Origin: Syncephalis fuscata
Taxonomy: Eukaryota > Zoopagomycota > Zoopagomycetes > Zoopagales > Piptocephalidaceae
Reading direction: 5' to 3'
DNA: 64,000 nucleotides
NCBI GenBank assembly: GCA_025786725.1
Contig: JAHLTZ010000016.1
Span: forward strand, 248,001 to 312,000
Shown: piece by piece, positions 1 to 11,540 of the stretch
How the letters are laid out: each line of letters opens with the position of its first letter
Numbering within the stretch: position 1 is the stretch's first letter
Notes under the pieces: model-generated
Seen by the model: only the letters and a program-made list of their open reading frames with translations
Databases searched by the model: none
Told to the model about the DNA's origin: nothing
Made by a program: the position numbers and the translations under genes

Positions 1-224
1 AAATAATGATTTTTAAACTAGAAGGTATTATCGTTATTTTCCAAAGATAAATATAATAAAGTGTCGACCATTAGTTTATAATAGATAAAAATATGACACA
101 ATTAAAAAGCTGTTTATTTTTATAACATGTATTTGTAGTAAGTGCTTGTACGCCATGACATTTACATAATGTCATGCAAAAAACATTATAAAATAACAGG
201 ATGTAAATAGATTATTTATTCTAT

Positions 225-649
225 TTATCTACGCAATTTAGCTTTAGATTCCTTCAGTCTAACAACACAATGATATTGTGGAAGTAGTACTCCATTAACA
301 ACTGCATCTTTGGTCGTAAAATGGTAGATGACACCGGCCTAAATAGCAATAATTAGTATGGTTAATGAATACAGTCTTGATTCTATAAATTACTTACGCC
401 AAAGTTTTTTAATATGCTGTAAGGATCGTGACTTTGATAGCATTGAAGATTATAGTCATGTTCTTTAGTTCGTATAAAATTCTTTTGTTTTATAACAATA
501 GTACTCTCGCAGTTATCTTTTGTTGTTCTTGGAATAATATTACGCCATTGACCGATCTTGGCGTTAATAGTTTCTTGAGGATATCCCGGCACTTCGGTGG
601 CATGAACTTTGATTGGTATATATTGGTTTGATGGCGCTTTACCGCTCAT
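225..649 (-). CDS. hypothetical protein, two exons
   Basis: I do not recognise this protein. Exon 1 (398-649) starts at an ATG giving MSGKAPSNQY. It ends at a GTAAGT donor at 392-397. Exon 2 (225-338) follows a TTTAG acceptor and ends in TAA. The joined frame is 366 nt, or 121 residues, with no internal stop. The product is basic and hydrophilic, has no signal peptide or membrane segment, and ends in a Lys/Arg-rich tail (KESKAKLRR). A separate short ORF just upstream (639-821, minus) begins with a hydrophobic signal-like stretch, MRSSVAVAALFGILCSHSC. It is in another frame, and I could not join it by a believable intron. The clean intron is the main support for a real gene. Confidence 0.45.
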
Positions 650-2157
650 TGCTTCGATGCAGCCGGCGATTCTGTTGTATGGGCCTAGTGGAGGCTTGGA
701 TTTTTTGTTCGTAAGTGTTCGTTCGGTCCATTATTGTTGTTGTTGTTGAGAATTGGTTCACTGGACACGAGTGCGAGCATAAAATGCCAAATAGCGCAGC
801 AACGGCAACTGATGAACGCATAATGGATAAGGCCGTGGACTAGAGATAACTCGTAATAAAAAGATAAGTAATAAAAGTTGCTATTAGTCTAGTCATATCA
901 CTATTTTATAGCAATAAATTTGATAGGCATATTCTTTATTTCGTTCTATAATGTCTACTTTCGACGCAAAACACTCGTGACTTATCGGATAAACCAACAT
1001 AGCAATAGACCATGTGAAACTAAAACCAAAATGTACTATTAAATGACTAAAATGGATAACCAGCTCCTCGTTAGTTAAACATAACTTCAAAGTGAAACGA
1101 TTACACTCTTTTTTCTATCAGCCACTCACTACGTTCTATTCTAAAGCGTCACTTCTACTTGCTGGCAATTACTCGTTACACTCTACACTCTACTCCTACC
1201 CTTTACTTTTTGCTTTACTTCGTTTCAACAAGTCAATATCACCATAAAGCTTTTCATTGCTGTCGTTTGCACCCTTCTTGTGACTTTTATGGCTGTACAG
1301 CCATGGTGGATGCTAAGCCAGCTTCTTTAGCCCGTCTTAAAGATTGCGAGTGCGTTAGTTATGATGACCAATGCATTAGCTGCACTTCTTCTTTCGACCT
1401 CCTTCCTGGTCCCTCTCGCATCCAACATGCCCCTGTCACTGATGGCGGTTGGGGCACCCTGTAACTGGTACATTTAAGATATTAGCATTAATGATATAAT
1501 TGGACTATTATTTCAATATGCTTTGATACATATTTAGTAAAAAAGCAAGACTATTCGACGGTTGCCGGTCAGCGCATTTATATATCAAGCTCCAACCAAT
1601 GATCCAGTTTATCCATTTTTCTATCAACAACTTTATTAAGCTACTAACAAGTCTACACCTAGATGTGTCTATTTGGCTATGCAAACTTTTAATAATAAAC
1701 ATGTTATTCCATTTAAAATAAAATCTCAAAGTGGAACTAATAACATGCGAGGAGTATATAGGCTGTATCATTATTACTAAACTAGAAGGGGTTCTATATA
1801 CATGTACAGGTTAGCTGTTTCGGTAGTATATAATTATCCATCAATTGTGTATTTTACAAAGTATAATATTTCAATAGATATCAGTCGATTTATTATTATT
1901 ATTATTGCGTATAGCGTGTTTGTTGTCATTATATACAACGATAGCCAATAAGATGGATTATTGGGTTGTTATTAATGCAATTACTCACGTGATTATATAA
2001 GGCGATTTATATGCAACTTGATGGTCAGTAATTAGTAAACAAATTGGTGGTTTAGTAACTTTTTCTGTTTCTCTGTTTTGTTTACATCTACTTTTTTGTT
2101 TCAACTTAACAATACCAACAGCTTTTTTCGGTACTTACCGCGATAGTTAACAATACA
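650..2157. other. AT-rich intergenic region
   Basis: The stretch between the unknown minus-strand gene and the TRF-like gene is AT-rich. It carries a pyrimidine-rich part near 1090-1260, a possible small ORF at 1303-1464, and a short ATT repeat near 1891-1905. The last 150 bases, with pyrimidine-rich runs before the ATG at 2158, probably hold the promoter and 5' UTR of the TRF-like gene. Confidence 0.5.
1303..1464 (+). CDS. possible small protein, 53 aa
   Basis: This is a short open frame beginning at an ATG in good context (ACAGCCATGG) and ending in TAA. The product starts MVDAKPASLARLKD and contains three cysteines in the segment CECVSYDDQCISC plus another just after. Third-base composition looks more coding-like than the AT-rich surroundings, and a pyrimidine-rich leader lies just upstream. 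The frame is open further upstream but without an ATG. I recognise no family. It could be a small gene, the last exon of a larger one, or chance. Confidence 0.25.
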   Translation: MVDAKPASLARLKDCECVSYDDQCISCTSSFDLLPGPSRIQHAPVTDGGWGTL

Positions 2158-4857
2158 ATGCCGCCCTCCACCAGACAATCAAACAAGCGCCAATTGAGCT
2201 CTGAATCGAAAGATTCTGAATCTAAGCAAAAGAGAACAAGAATCAATCAAGATGTCAAGCCACAACTTAAAACGCGTTCAATAGCCGTAAAGACTCCGCC
2301 ACGCGCTATAACTAGCAATCGTGTTGCTGAAGGAAAAAGATCACGACCGGATTATGCTAAAGTCAAGATGCTGTTAAGCTTGATTCATCAATCAACGCGT
2401 TATTCGCTTGGTCTTTATAATTATTATCCTGACGATAATAATCGATCTGAAATGAAAGATGAAGATGGATTTCTAATCAATTATGACATTGATCAAGTCA
2501 TTGAATATTACGAAGATGTGGAATGTAAGTAATTCACTTTTATTAATATTGATTCAGTTAATTCTAATAATAATATGTATTATTAGATTATAACAAGCGT
2601 TATTTCTCCCGTGATACTTTATTACTATCCCGCAATTATCTTGATTATCTTCAAATTGACGATGATGAATGCGAGTGCATCCGTCTTCAAATTAACTTTG
2701 GTTTCATTGCTCGATTGGCATGGACCGATTACAATAAACTATCCTCTGAGGGGAAGACCAGTTATGAAAAACTGTTGACTGAAATTTCATATGGCCATAT
2801 AAATACTTGGCTACCCATCAACTGGCCATCTAATTCAACATTGCTGGAGAATATAGTGGCCATTAAGACACAGGTACGTTTACACAAATGGTTATTAAAA
2901 TAGCTACTTACATAGGATATAAGGCGGCTATTATATTAATGAGAAAAGAGGACTGTGAAGAACAAGTAAAGAAGTTATTCTTTAACGGATATACTCGAAA
3001 TGATCAGCTGGAAGAGTCAGGCGATTATTTAATATGGACATCTACATTTGAGGACGATCTACTATTAATGCAAAAGAAGCGATACAATGTGGTAAGTAAA
3101 TCGTCTATAACAGCTATTATTGTATTAATTATAATATTCAATAGTTAAAAGACATGTCATTGGAAAAAGCAATTAAAGCATTTCCATTACAGGAATTTCA
3201 AGATCAAATAAGACTTTTCTTTGTAACTGTAGCACTTTCTCTACAGTATTTGTTGGATGTAGTAAGTGTTTATAAATAAGCATTGACACTAAACTAACCA
3301 ACGATAAAAGGCACAGGACACCAAAACACTTGTTATATCGCCTCAGGTTATGAGCGCGATTAGTATGGAGTTTGATGACAATCTAGACGAAATGCTGGAT
3401 TCAATTAATCTGCCTTCACCCCAAGCTGGCAGAACAATAATGCAACGTTGTATTGAAAAGGTGGATAAAGCGCAGCAACGATGGATGTAAGTTACTGAGA
3501 GTATTGAGAAACTGTCAATAACTAGTGTATATAGTGTTGCTGTTAATGATTCAAATGAAGATGAGATAGAAGTGAATTCTATTGTAGAAACAGTGGATAA
3601 ACAGCCGTAAGTATCGACATTATAACTATATTAATCACTAACTATAGTCGTTATAGAAAAAAGCTATCGTTCTTTACTAGAAATAAAACGGCAACCCGTG
3701 TAGAATGGTCACAAAATGAAGATAACAGCATACTAGACAAGCATCAAATGATATTGATACTGATGCAGCTACTTTATATGGGACTCAAGATGATTCTATT
3801 GCTGCAAACGATGACAGCAACGATGAACAAGAAGAGGGAGTAGAAGAAACAGAAGAGCAAGAAACAGAAGAGCAAGAAGCAGAAGAAGCAGAAGAAGAAA
3901 ATAGTGAAAATGATAGGACCATCACCGCAGATAATCCACCAAGCGTAATAGGATTGCTTGGAGAACGATTTGATGATTCTTGCAACAATATTATATCATC
4001 TCCAGTAACAAAAGACACGACAAAAGACACAGCACAGCATAAAACATCTACTGATAAAGCTAATATATTAGCTAAAATATTTAAAAAACAACACAAGACG
4101 TCCAATAATAAAGCTAATACATTAGCTAAAATACCCTCACCGCCATCTAGTAAGTAAACCCAATACAATAGAATAGATTGATTAAGTGTTAATAATTGGT
4201 TGTTTAAAGACTCTCAAAAGACGTTAAAGAAACAAATGCATAAATCTGAAGTCGTTGTAAAATCAGGTAAGTAGAAGTTTATGTTTAATTACTTTATTTA
4301 ACGTATAGTAGAACCTGCCATGATTATAGCACAAAGTAATAAGGTTATGCAGTCCTTGGTAAATGAGTTGTATAATGATAGCGTGGTAAGTATATTTAAT
4401 TAATATGACTAATACTGATTGAATGATTATTCAGATCCAAGAAGGAGAAACAGATAGTAGTTTTATTGAACAAGTGCCACAAGATGAGCAGGAATCTGAT
4501 GCTCATGCCAATCAGGAGAACAATTATCAGATTAAAGGTAAAAGTGCAGCCAAAAAGCCCGCATTACCTTTGTCTGCGCCATCTTCGCTTGCACCATCAT
4601 TGCCTGCATCACCTTTGTCTGTGCCACCTGTACCTGCGATGAAACAGAAACGTATTCCGTGGAGTGATAGAGAAACAGAAGTATTTATAGCGGCTGTAAA
4701 GGAATTCGGATATTCTTGGAAAGATATCAAGTTCAAATACGGCCAATCAGATGGACCATTGGCTCTGCGAAGCAATGTTCAGCTAAAAGACAAGGCTCGT
4801 AATATACGTGCATATCGATTACGTAATAAGATAGATTTGGGTGACTTTGCCGAGTAA
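2158..4857 (+). CDS. telomere repeat-binding factor (TRF/Tbf1/Taz1-like) with C-terminal telobox Myb
   Basis: This is probably a double-stranded telomere-repeat or subtelomere binding protein of the nucleus. Ten exons can be followed: 2158-2524, 2587-2873, about 2924-3091, 3145-3261, 3311-3486, 3526-3606, 3657-4149, 4210-4266, 4309-4385 and 4435-4857. The last about 65 residues form a Myb/SANT domain, from KRIPWSDRETEVFIAAVKEF to the telobox-type third helix VQLKDKARNIRAYRLRNK. The usual telobox Trp is Ala here (DKAR for DKWR). Exons 2-4 encode a helical segment that could be the TRFH dimerisation domain; this is inference. A basic N-terminus and a Glu/Asp-rich linker (about 3800-3900) separate the ends. 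Exon lengths sum to 2246 nt, so one base is missing near 3730-3745. The exon 3 acceptor (TATAAG) is chosen only by frame. A partial inverted copy lies at 13767-14227. Confidence 0.75.
3222..3690 (+). repeat. inverted-duplicated part of the TRF-like gene (parental copy)
   Basis: This segment covers the end of exon 4 to the start of exon 7, with introns. It reappears almost unchanged in reverse orientation at 13767-14227. Because introns are retained, the copy arose at DNA level and not through an mRNA intermediate. Confidence 0.85.
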
Positions 4858-6108
4858 TGCGAGTATGGTGTGGCCAATGACACTACTACTGTAAATAATA
4901 ATAATAAAGTTTCGTTGTATTGAATTTGTTGTGTTATGATATATTCGCGTCATTTTTTGTTATAATATAGCAAGTGAAAATAAAAGTTTATTACAAGTTT
5001 AATAATATTATGCATATCAAAAAGTTATATATATAACAATAATATTTGCAAAATCCTGTATTTACAACACAGCGCGATATGTTTAACCAGTTCATGTAGT
5101 CCAGGTCGTTTTATGCATCATTCCAGTTTAGTCATTTTAAATTAGTAAATGGGACAGTTTGCATGAATTTTCATTCTATAATGTGTTTTCGCTATTCCCA
5201 ACAGCACTGATTGCTCATTATGCATTCCTATGGATGACATATTAGATTTGATACTTGTCCTATATAGCTGAAACAAACTGTGCTGTGTTAAATTACAGCA
5301 CAAGTTTTTACAAGTCTATTACATTTAAATGCGCTTTTTATTGTTGAAGTGCTCACATTTTGAAAAAAATTATTATTAGTGAAGATGGTATACTATTAAG
5401 TGCCATTTTGTTTTATTGTCACGTCAGTCTTTTGTGATTAAATTGTACTGTAATTATCAATCAAAAGCAGCATTACGTGTGTTCATTTTAATATTGCATA
5501 TTTGCCATTAAAATTTGATAAAAAATACGCTATATGTATACTCATCTATTTAAATTAATGCGATTGGTTTAAACTTTCATATTGACTCACTGTCTTTTTG
5601 CTTTGGAAAATCAGATACAACAGGGGATATAACCAGTTTTCCAGATGGTGTAGATTGAAAGTAATTTAATAATCAGCAGTAGTATAGCACATAATGATCA
5701 ATCAAATGCCTAACTGTGCTTATCTTCGGTTTAGTAGGTGTAAATAGCTTTACGTAGCTATGTCGCTTTAGTTACTTTATACTATTGTTGTAATGGATAT
5801 TAGAAAATATTCACTTGACAAGCCCTATGCTTCTACTGATACGCAATCAATAGTTTTAATATCATCTACTTTTAAACAATGCATTAAATATGCAGCAATC
5901 CGGTTTGATATTTGCGCAATCCACGTGGTGATTTTTAATATGCATAATACGTTTATTGAAATTGCTGATTTGTTAACATTGCAATCAGAAAGCTACAAAA
6001 CGTGCTCCCGGATTGCATCCATTCTTTTAATTGCTCAACATCTTCTATTCTACATTAATATTTTATTATTATACATTGTATTATTGATACACATACTATC
6101 CATAGACA
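4858..6108. other. intergenic, largely part of an inverted duplication
   Basis: No gene is supported here. From about 5018 onward the sequence is the left arm of the 2.1 kb inverted duplication shared with 16383-18465; 5018-5365 is nearly identical to its partner. A 112-codon frame at 5793-6131 is not conserved in the other copies of this flank, so I do not call it. Confidence 0.6.
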
Positions 6109-7094
6109 ATGCCGCTCATCAATTATACTAGTCCAGTCTACAATGAGTGGGTGAATAGCGATATAAAACAATTGGGTGCTCGTCTCCATCCACTTGGTGA
6201 AAAAAACATATTTGACTTTTTTATGGAAGCCACTGGTGACATTTTCAAACAACGTCTTCGACTGTTTGGTATGCAAGTCATAATTGTAGTAGATGTTGTA
6301 TTGTTTTGTATATTTGCACGCAACCTTGTTATTGCCAGTAGAATGGCCATATTACGACCTCGCAACATGGTGTCCTGGTGTTTTTTAATTCCTTCCGTTT
6401 TCAGCAATATAATTCTTTTGATAATTACATGTATGTTCGTAGGGCTCCCTATCAATTGCCGAATTATGGTATGGCTTCTTACATTCAATATAGGACCCGT
6501 AACAATTGGCAATAGCTTGATACTTTTCCATAAAGTCTATTTAGTGCTTTGTCGACAAAAATGGATACTGTATATCGGTACACCTGCAATAATGGCACAG
6601 CTCGCACATCCCTTCCTTTTAGTCTATTTTACTTTTACTAGTATAGAGGAGCGGGTCGGCTGTACGTTTTATTACCCCCAGCCTCTTTTGTGGTACTGGT
6701 TCGCAGCCAATGTGCCGATCAACTTACTGTTTTCATCCATCTTTTGTCACGTTGCCCTAAAGCAATACCGCCTATTTGGATCGGAAGCATGGAAGAAACT
6801 GGCACGCGATGGGATACAAGTAATGTTTTTGGCCACGTCATGCAATATCGCTTGTTCTATTTTCATTATTATATCTACGCACAAAGTCAACGCTGATGCG
6901 TTTTTTATTATAGATTAGTAAGTGACAGCGGCTAATTATTTAAATCTAATTTATACATGATTAGTGTGGTCGTTACAACAATATTAATCAACCATTGTCA
7001 AAGCTTTGGCAAAAGTACTAAACTTACGCATCGCCCAAAAACTGATTATATACTTAACTTATCCCAAATTGCCACCATGAAGTCTATAAATTGA
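5018..7094 (+). repeat. 2.1 kb inverted duplication, left arm
   Basis: This arm carries the intact seven-helix gene and about 1.1 kb of upstream DNA. The right arm is 16383-18465 in reverse. Paired positions sum to a nearly constant value (5018+18465, 6109+17366, 7094+16383 all about 23,480), so this is one continuous inverted copy centred near 11.74 kb. The outer ends are best conserved; about 5400-5950 is more diverged. Confidence 0.85.
6109..7094 (+). CDS. seven-helix membrane protein, family copy 1
   Basis: This is a polytopic membrane protein of 312 residues and unknown function. Exon 1 is 6109-6917 and exon 2 is 6965-7094; the intron is GTAAGT...ATTAG. I start at ATG MPLINYTSP because all three copies align from this Met. 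The N-terminus is a hydrophilic head of about 50 residues (LGARLHPLGE, FDFFMEATGD). About seven hydrophobic segments follow, the last encoded mostly by exon 2 (VVVTTILINH), and then a short tail. The layout, with several cysteines between helices, suggests a GPCR-like receptor, but I see no DRY or NPxxY signature. Copies lie at 16383-17366 (broken) and 20702-21687 (intact). It looks like a lineage-specific family; ligand and role cannot be inferred. Confidence 0.75.
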
Positions 7095-7409
7095 TGCATT
7101 AAAATATTTTTTTTTGATTATTTTAGTCACTGTTATATATTACACTGTAAATAAATAAAAGTTGCACAAACCGTTATGTACTTGCGTTAAATAGTTATAG
7201 TTTATATTATTTAAATCGTATTAAAACAACATAATACAATTATCATTTTAGCAAGCTGTTTTGTATTCTTAACATATTATTTAAAGTATTTGTATACAGT
7301 ATTAAAAATAACTATTTTTAATACTACTTTGTAAAATACTAACATTTGCAAAATTTGTCTTTGATAAAAAAAATGATACTTATTGCATAATAAACTTTAT
7401 TAAATTTTA

Positions 7410-7870
7410 ATTAATAGATATACAATTATTATCTACTTGTTTTAACAACTTAATCATGTTTTTCTTGACTTGCAACAATGCCAAGAAATAAATAGTTGCA
7501 TTGAAATACTTGGCTCCATCAATTGCTTCGTTAATCGCGTTAGGAACGATGCTGGCTGTCGAATTGTTTGTAATTCTAAAACAGTAGGCAATTAGTGCAA
7601 GGAATGGCATGTCCGTAAATGTGACAAAAGCATTATTTTCGAAATTATAGCTAGCAAATACATAACCGTTGCCAGATTTACCATGAATAGGTTGGGCAAT
7701 GCGTCAATGTGTGGCTTCACCGACTCATCTCGATTGACAAAGTATACATGAATAAGCGCCATGGGACTTGGCATGGGTTATAGTATAATTTATCATCGTT
7801 TGCCGATTCTAAAACCTGACGGTCAACCAGCATGTTTTTTTCTTGTTTGTTCCACATCAAGGTTTGAAAC
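7410..7870 (-). pseudogene. decayed GH8 glycoside hydrolase fragment
   Basis: This is a degenerate copy of the C-terminal half of the GH8 gene at 8705-9922. Read on the minus strand in shifting frames it gives QVLESAND, then NPCQVPWRL, then a PHIDALPNLF segment, then MPFLALIAYC and NEAIDGAKYFNATIYFLALL. These match in order QVLESSHD, NSCRVPWRL, PHLQALVKFY, LAFLAPAAYC and NEAYSDASYFGETIALLTIL of the intact gene. Frame changes and internal loss, including a jump from a HLFS motif to the segment before QVLES, show that it is not functional. The two lie in the same orientation, so this is a decayed tandem copy. Confidence 0.8.
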
Positions 7871-8704
7871 GTGTCTGAGAAGAGGTGTTGTTTAATGTTA
7901 AAATAATTTGTTGTAGCTTAAAATGCTGTGGATTTGTGTAGGCGTATAGAAATAACCAAACGGCGAGTATATGTTATTTAGTGCTTAAAGGAAGAAACAC
8001 TGGAATATTGAAACAAAGAAAGACCAAGTTACTAAAGGTACTTGACTACAATTATCCGTAGCACATTGAAATGGATTTATTCTGGTGGCAAAGTTATTTC
8101 ATCTAATTAAGTGGTGAGTTGTTCAGAGTGTAGGTTGCACGTTAATTAATATCGAGATAGCTCATTAGCTGATGCAGCCCTTTTTTGATGCTTTAAATAT
8201 ACCAACAATAGTTACCATTGATATTTCAATTTTATCATTATATGATTTTGGCAAATGTTAAAACTAAAATAAATTATATTGACCGTTTTTTTACTTTTAG
8301 TCATTAAATCAGTACACTATGGCACCTAGAATAATAGTAATAAAAATTGGTTTTATTTATTTGATATGATGTATCAGATGTTGAAGCGAGCATCTGTAAG
8401 ATATAATTTTTAATGTATCTTGGTTTATGTATAACCATCTATTGCAATTTTCAATATATTGCCTAATGCTGAGAGTAGTATGAAACTTACAGCCAAATCA
8501 AACTGGTTTGTGTATTTATAAACTATTAATGGGGCTGATGCATGTTGCTCTGATGTATTATTGCAAAGATAGTATTTTTTAATATTTAAATAAAGAACCA
8601 GTAACATTAATTGATGTGCATATAATTAAATAGTAGCAATTTAATAAATAAAAATGATTATATTTATTCAATTGCTAACAGAGTGTCGTTAAAATTGCAA
8701 TTGG
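7871..8704. other. AT-rich spacer between the GH8 pseudogene and the GH8 gene
   Basis: No gene is supported. Short AT-rich open frames such as 8425-8607 (minus) have no recognisable domains. Further remains of the upstream half of the GH8 pseudogene may be hidden here, but I could not align any. Confidence 0.4.
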
Positions 8705-9922
8705 CTATTTCAATAAATCAATTGCTGCTTTGCTGGCTTGTAATATGGTTAATAAGGCGATTGTTTCGCCAAAATACGAGGCATCGGAATAAGCTTCATT
8801 CACACGACGACGAACCACATCAGCCATCGAGCTACCCATTGCTTCAAGGCAATAGGCTGCCGGCGCGAGGAATGCCAAATCGGTGTAATTAACAAATGGA
8901 GTACCATTAAGTTTGTAACCAGCGTATACCGTACCATCACGACATTTAGTTTCATAAAATTTAACTAATGCCTGCAAATGCGGCTCAACTGAACTGTCTT
9001 GACTGGTTAAGTAGTAATGAGTAAGTCGCCATGGCACACGGCACGAGTTCCAATTAAAATCGCCATCATGGGACGATTCAAGGACCTGTCCCTTGGCTGG
9101 CATATACATTTTACGACGAGAGTCCCAAACCAAAAAGTCGGCAACCAATCCTGTGTTTGGATTAAGTTTGTATTGATTATTCATTATGGTGCGAGTGACG
9201 TCCATGACGCGTGCCCATTCTGCATTTTTTTCGGTGTGTTTTTTAGAAAACAAGGACAAATGGGCTATAATAAAGTCGGAAGGTCGAGTCAGCCATTGTT
9301 CATCCACCGCCTTTATTGGCTTCAGTCCAAATTTACGCAAGAAGCGTTGGAACTTGGTTTTAGTCTTCATCGGCCCAGTCTTTACCTCACTACCGCTGCC
9401 AGTCTTCATATGGCCTGGATGTGCCCAATCTCCAATAAGTAGAGCCTTAGTAGTCGGATGGACACAATACTTTAGTATAGCGTTTCCCCATTCACAAGCA
9501 CTTTGTGTATACTGCGTGGTGCCCCAACGATTGCCTGCCATCCATAATGCTGCTACACAATCTAGATCGCCATCGGTAGCACAGTTTTCACCACCATTTT
9601 CTCCTGGTACTAAGCGGCGTGTGTTGGGGTCGCGGCGCTGTTGCCATCCAAGTAAGCCACGGTTGTTGCGGAAACAGTCTGCGTAGCGTAAAAGTGCATC
9701 AAAATCATCACGGCTATTGTGCAGGACAGCAATCAGCATGCCATATCCAATGGCTTCACTGCAAGTGACGGCGTCCCCGTTATCGCCGGATCCGTTATAA
9801 AAGACATATCGACACGGTAGATTGGGATTGGAATTAAGGCCTGGTTCATCTCGCATGTAGCGCTGCCGCCAGGCAGTGTACCGATCCGCAGCTGATGGTT
9901 CAGAGTTGGCTAGGAAACCCAT
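8705..9922 (-). CDS. glycoside hydrolase family 8 (endoglucanase/chitosanase/xylanase type)
   Basis: This is a single-exon gene of 405 residues with the GH8 (alpha/alpha)6-barrel signature. The proposed acid Glu lies in TCSEAIGYGM (about residues 53-62). A glycine/tryptophan loop RGLLGWQQ follows, and then the family motif ATDGDLDCVAALWMA (about 114-128) with catalytic or subsite Asp residues. Aromatic residues continue through GDWAHPGH and FNWNSCRVPWR. GH8 enzymes are mainly bacterial and cut beta-1,4 glucans, chitosan or xylan; the substrate here cannot be read from sequence. In a region where almost every gene has several introns, this one has none, and its base composition is less AT-rich. 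Both fit horizontal acquisition. The ATG start MGFLANSEP gives no signal peptide, unlike typical secreted GH8 enzymes, and no upstream signal exon was found. A decayed tandem copy lies at 7410-7870. Confidence 0.85.
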   Translation of the reverse strand: MGFLANSEPSAADRYTAWRQRYMRDEPGLNSNPNLPCRYVFYNGSGDNGDAVTCSEAIGYGMLIAVLHNSRDDFDALLRYADCFRNNRGLLGWQQRRDPNTRRLVPGENGGENCATDGDLDCVAALWMAGNRWGTTQYTQSACEWGNAILKYCVHPTTKALLIGDWAHPGHMKTGSGSEVKTGPMKTKTKFQRFLRKFGLKPIKAVDEQWLTRPSDFIIAHLSLFSKKHTEKNAEWARVMDVTRTIMNNQYKLNPNTGLVADFLVWDSRRKMYMPAKGQVLESSHDGDFNWNSCRVPWRLTHYYLTSQDSSVEPHLQALVKFYETKCRDGTVYAGYKLNGTPFVNYTDLAFLAPAAYCLEAMGSSMADVVRRRVNEAYSDASYFGETIALLTILQASKAAIDLLK

Positions 9923-11540
9923 TTGTTCGTTATTGAGAAGATAAGTGTCTTTGATGTTTGTCTTTAGTTAAAAAAACAAGACCTATTTAAGCAAGAGATG
10001 GCTGCACAGCAGCTAGAACACGGAAAAGGTGTTCAATATTGAAAAGGAGACTGACTATTCTATTGAGTCAAGCCTACGATTTTCGTGGTCACCATCTAAA
10101 ATTACTCAATAGAAAGGAAATCCGTGGATGCACGTGCGGCATTCACGTTGCAAGTTACACCAAATGAAATGACTGCTGACGTCAAGTTTCTACCTTATTA
10201 TAGCGATCTAGCTGGTCTCCAGCTTTTTGTTTAGCTTATTAGCCATCATTGTATGAAAGGCCTTACTTGTGGTACATAAAGAGACGTTGGGTAACGTTTG
10301 ACACAGGAAGCCAAGTGATTCCAACTTAACTGGTCGAATTCCAAAAAAGAGCTATAATGAACACCAGGAATCAGTGACAGCCATTTAGAATAATAGAGAC
10401 CATATTCAAATAGTATATTGTTTTTCAGCAGCAAGTGAATTTTTGGACTTTATTTCAGTATAGACTAATTTATCGTTAAATTATTAGCAGCTTGTATCCA
10501 TTTATAGAAACATATCAGGCAAGTTTCTAACTAGCACGGTTGTGTAAGCATAGTAATAATTTAGTATATCATGTGAACATAGTCGATAGATAGCAACTGA
10601 AGCAAAAAGTTCTACAGCAGTCTTTTTTGTGCTGTTAGCACAATAACTAACGCTGCTGTGGTTATGCTTTTTACTTTTACTGCTTCACTGTTGTCATTGC
10701 TACACGAAGATATTGCATATAAGTTTTTGCTTACTATGACACGCATCAAATCGCTGCAATATTACAAGAGCTGGTGCCACTATCGTATACAACTTAGAAT
10801 CGAATCATAGATTTTCCAAAAAAAACCTAATTATCTTCGAAATCATAAGCTATTTGAAAAACGTGCAATACACTCAATATACAAATGTTGTACTAAACAT
10901 TGTGCAAAATACTCAAGTAATAATGAAAAAATGTGATGCCTTATTAATAACTGTAGTATCATTTTACTGCAATCCAGGACTAAAAACAATCTAACATTAA
11001 TAAAAGAAATATTACAAAGATTTCTGAACCATTATTTTATTAGTCAATCGTAATATTAAAATACCATAGCTGTTTTGTTGTAAACGGCAAGTTGCTTAAT
11101 TGTGCTAAAAATCTTGTCTTGAAACACTCATTCATTTCTGCATGAGACTGCAACCTCTACTATTGTTGATGGATATAGCAAACTGAGTCGGAGTGCATTG
11201 TTTTTTAATTAAAATTGCGGTGTTTGTATTTAGTAATTAAAATGGTAATTAAATCAAATGCAAAAATAAGCCATTACTTATTGGGCTTTATGTTTCAAGT
11301 TATAAATAAAGACAAAAAATTGCCTAAAATGAAATTCTGAGAATAAAATACATTGCGCCGCCCAGTTGGTAGAAACAGTTTCTACTATTTATTGCTTGGT
11401 CTTTAGACGCATTGAAACCGTTGACCTTTACTTCCATTGCATTTTCACTCTTAGACACAACTGCCGGCCAGATAAAACGATTCCTTGATTGCTTTTCATA
11501 TTTTTGTTTCATTTCACCAACTCACTTTGTACCAGCTACG
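9923..11540. other. intergenic, 1.6 kb
   Basis: No gene is supported. The right end lies upstream of the PA/7TM gene; the frame is open back to 11412 but has no ATG before 11541. The left end lies upstream of the GH8 gene and includes an AT-rich CTTAAATAGG on its coding strand, a possible TATA-like element. Confidence 0.45.

Noticed and set aside
639-821. 60-codon minus ORF with a signal-like start
   Set aside because: Ends in a stop just inside the start of the 225-649 gene in another frame; no donor/acceptor pair joins them.
3785-4168. 127-codon minus-strand ORF rich in Ser/Leu
   Set aside because: It is the antisense of the Glu/Asp-rich exon of the TRF-like gene; no independent features.
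5793-6131. 112-codon ORF upstream of seven-helix copy 1
   Set aside because: The matching flank in copies 2 and 3 does not keep this frame, and the ORF overlaps the true start.
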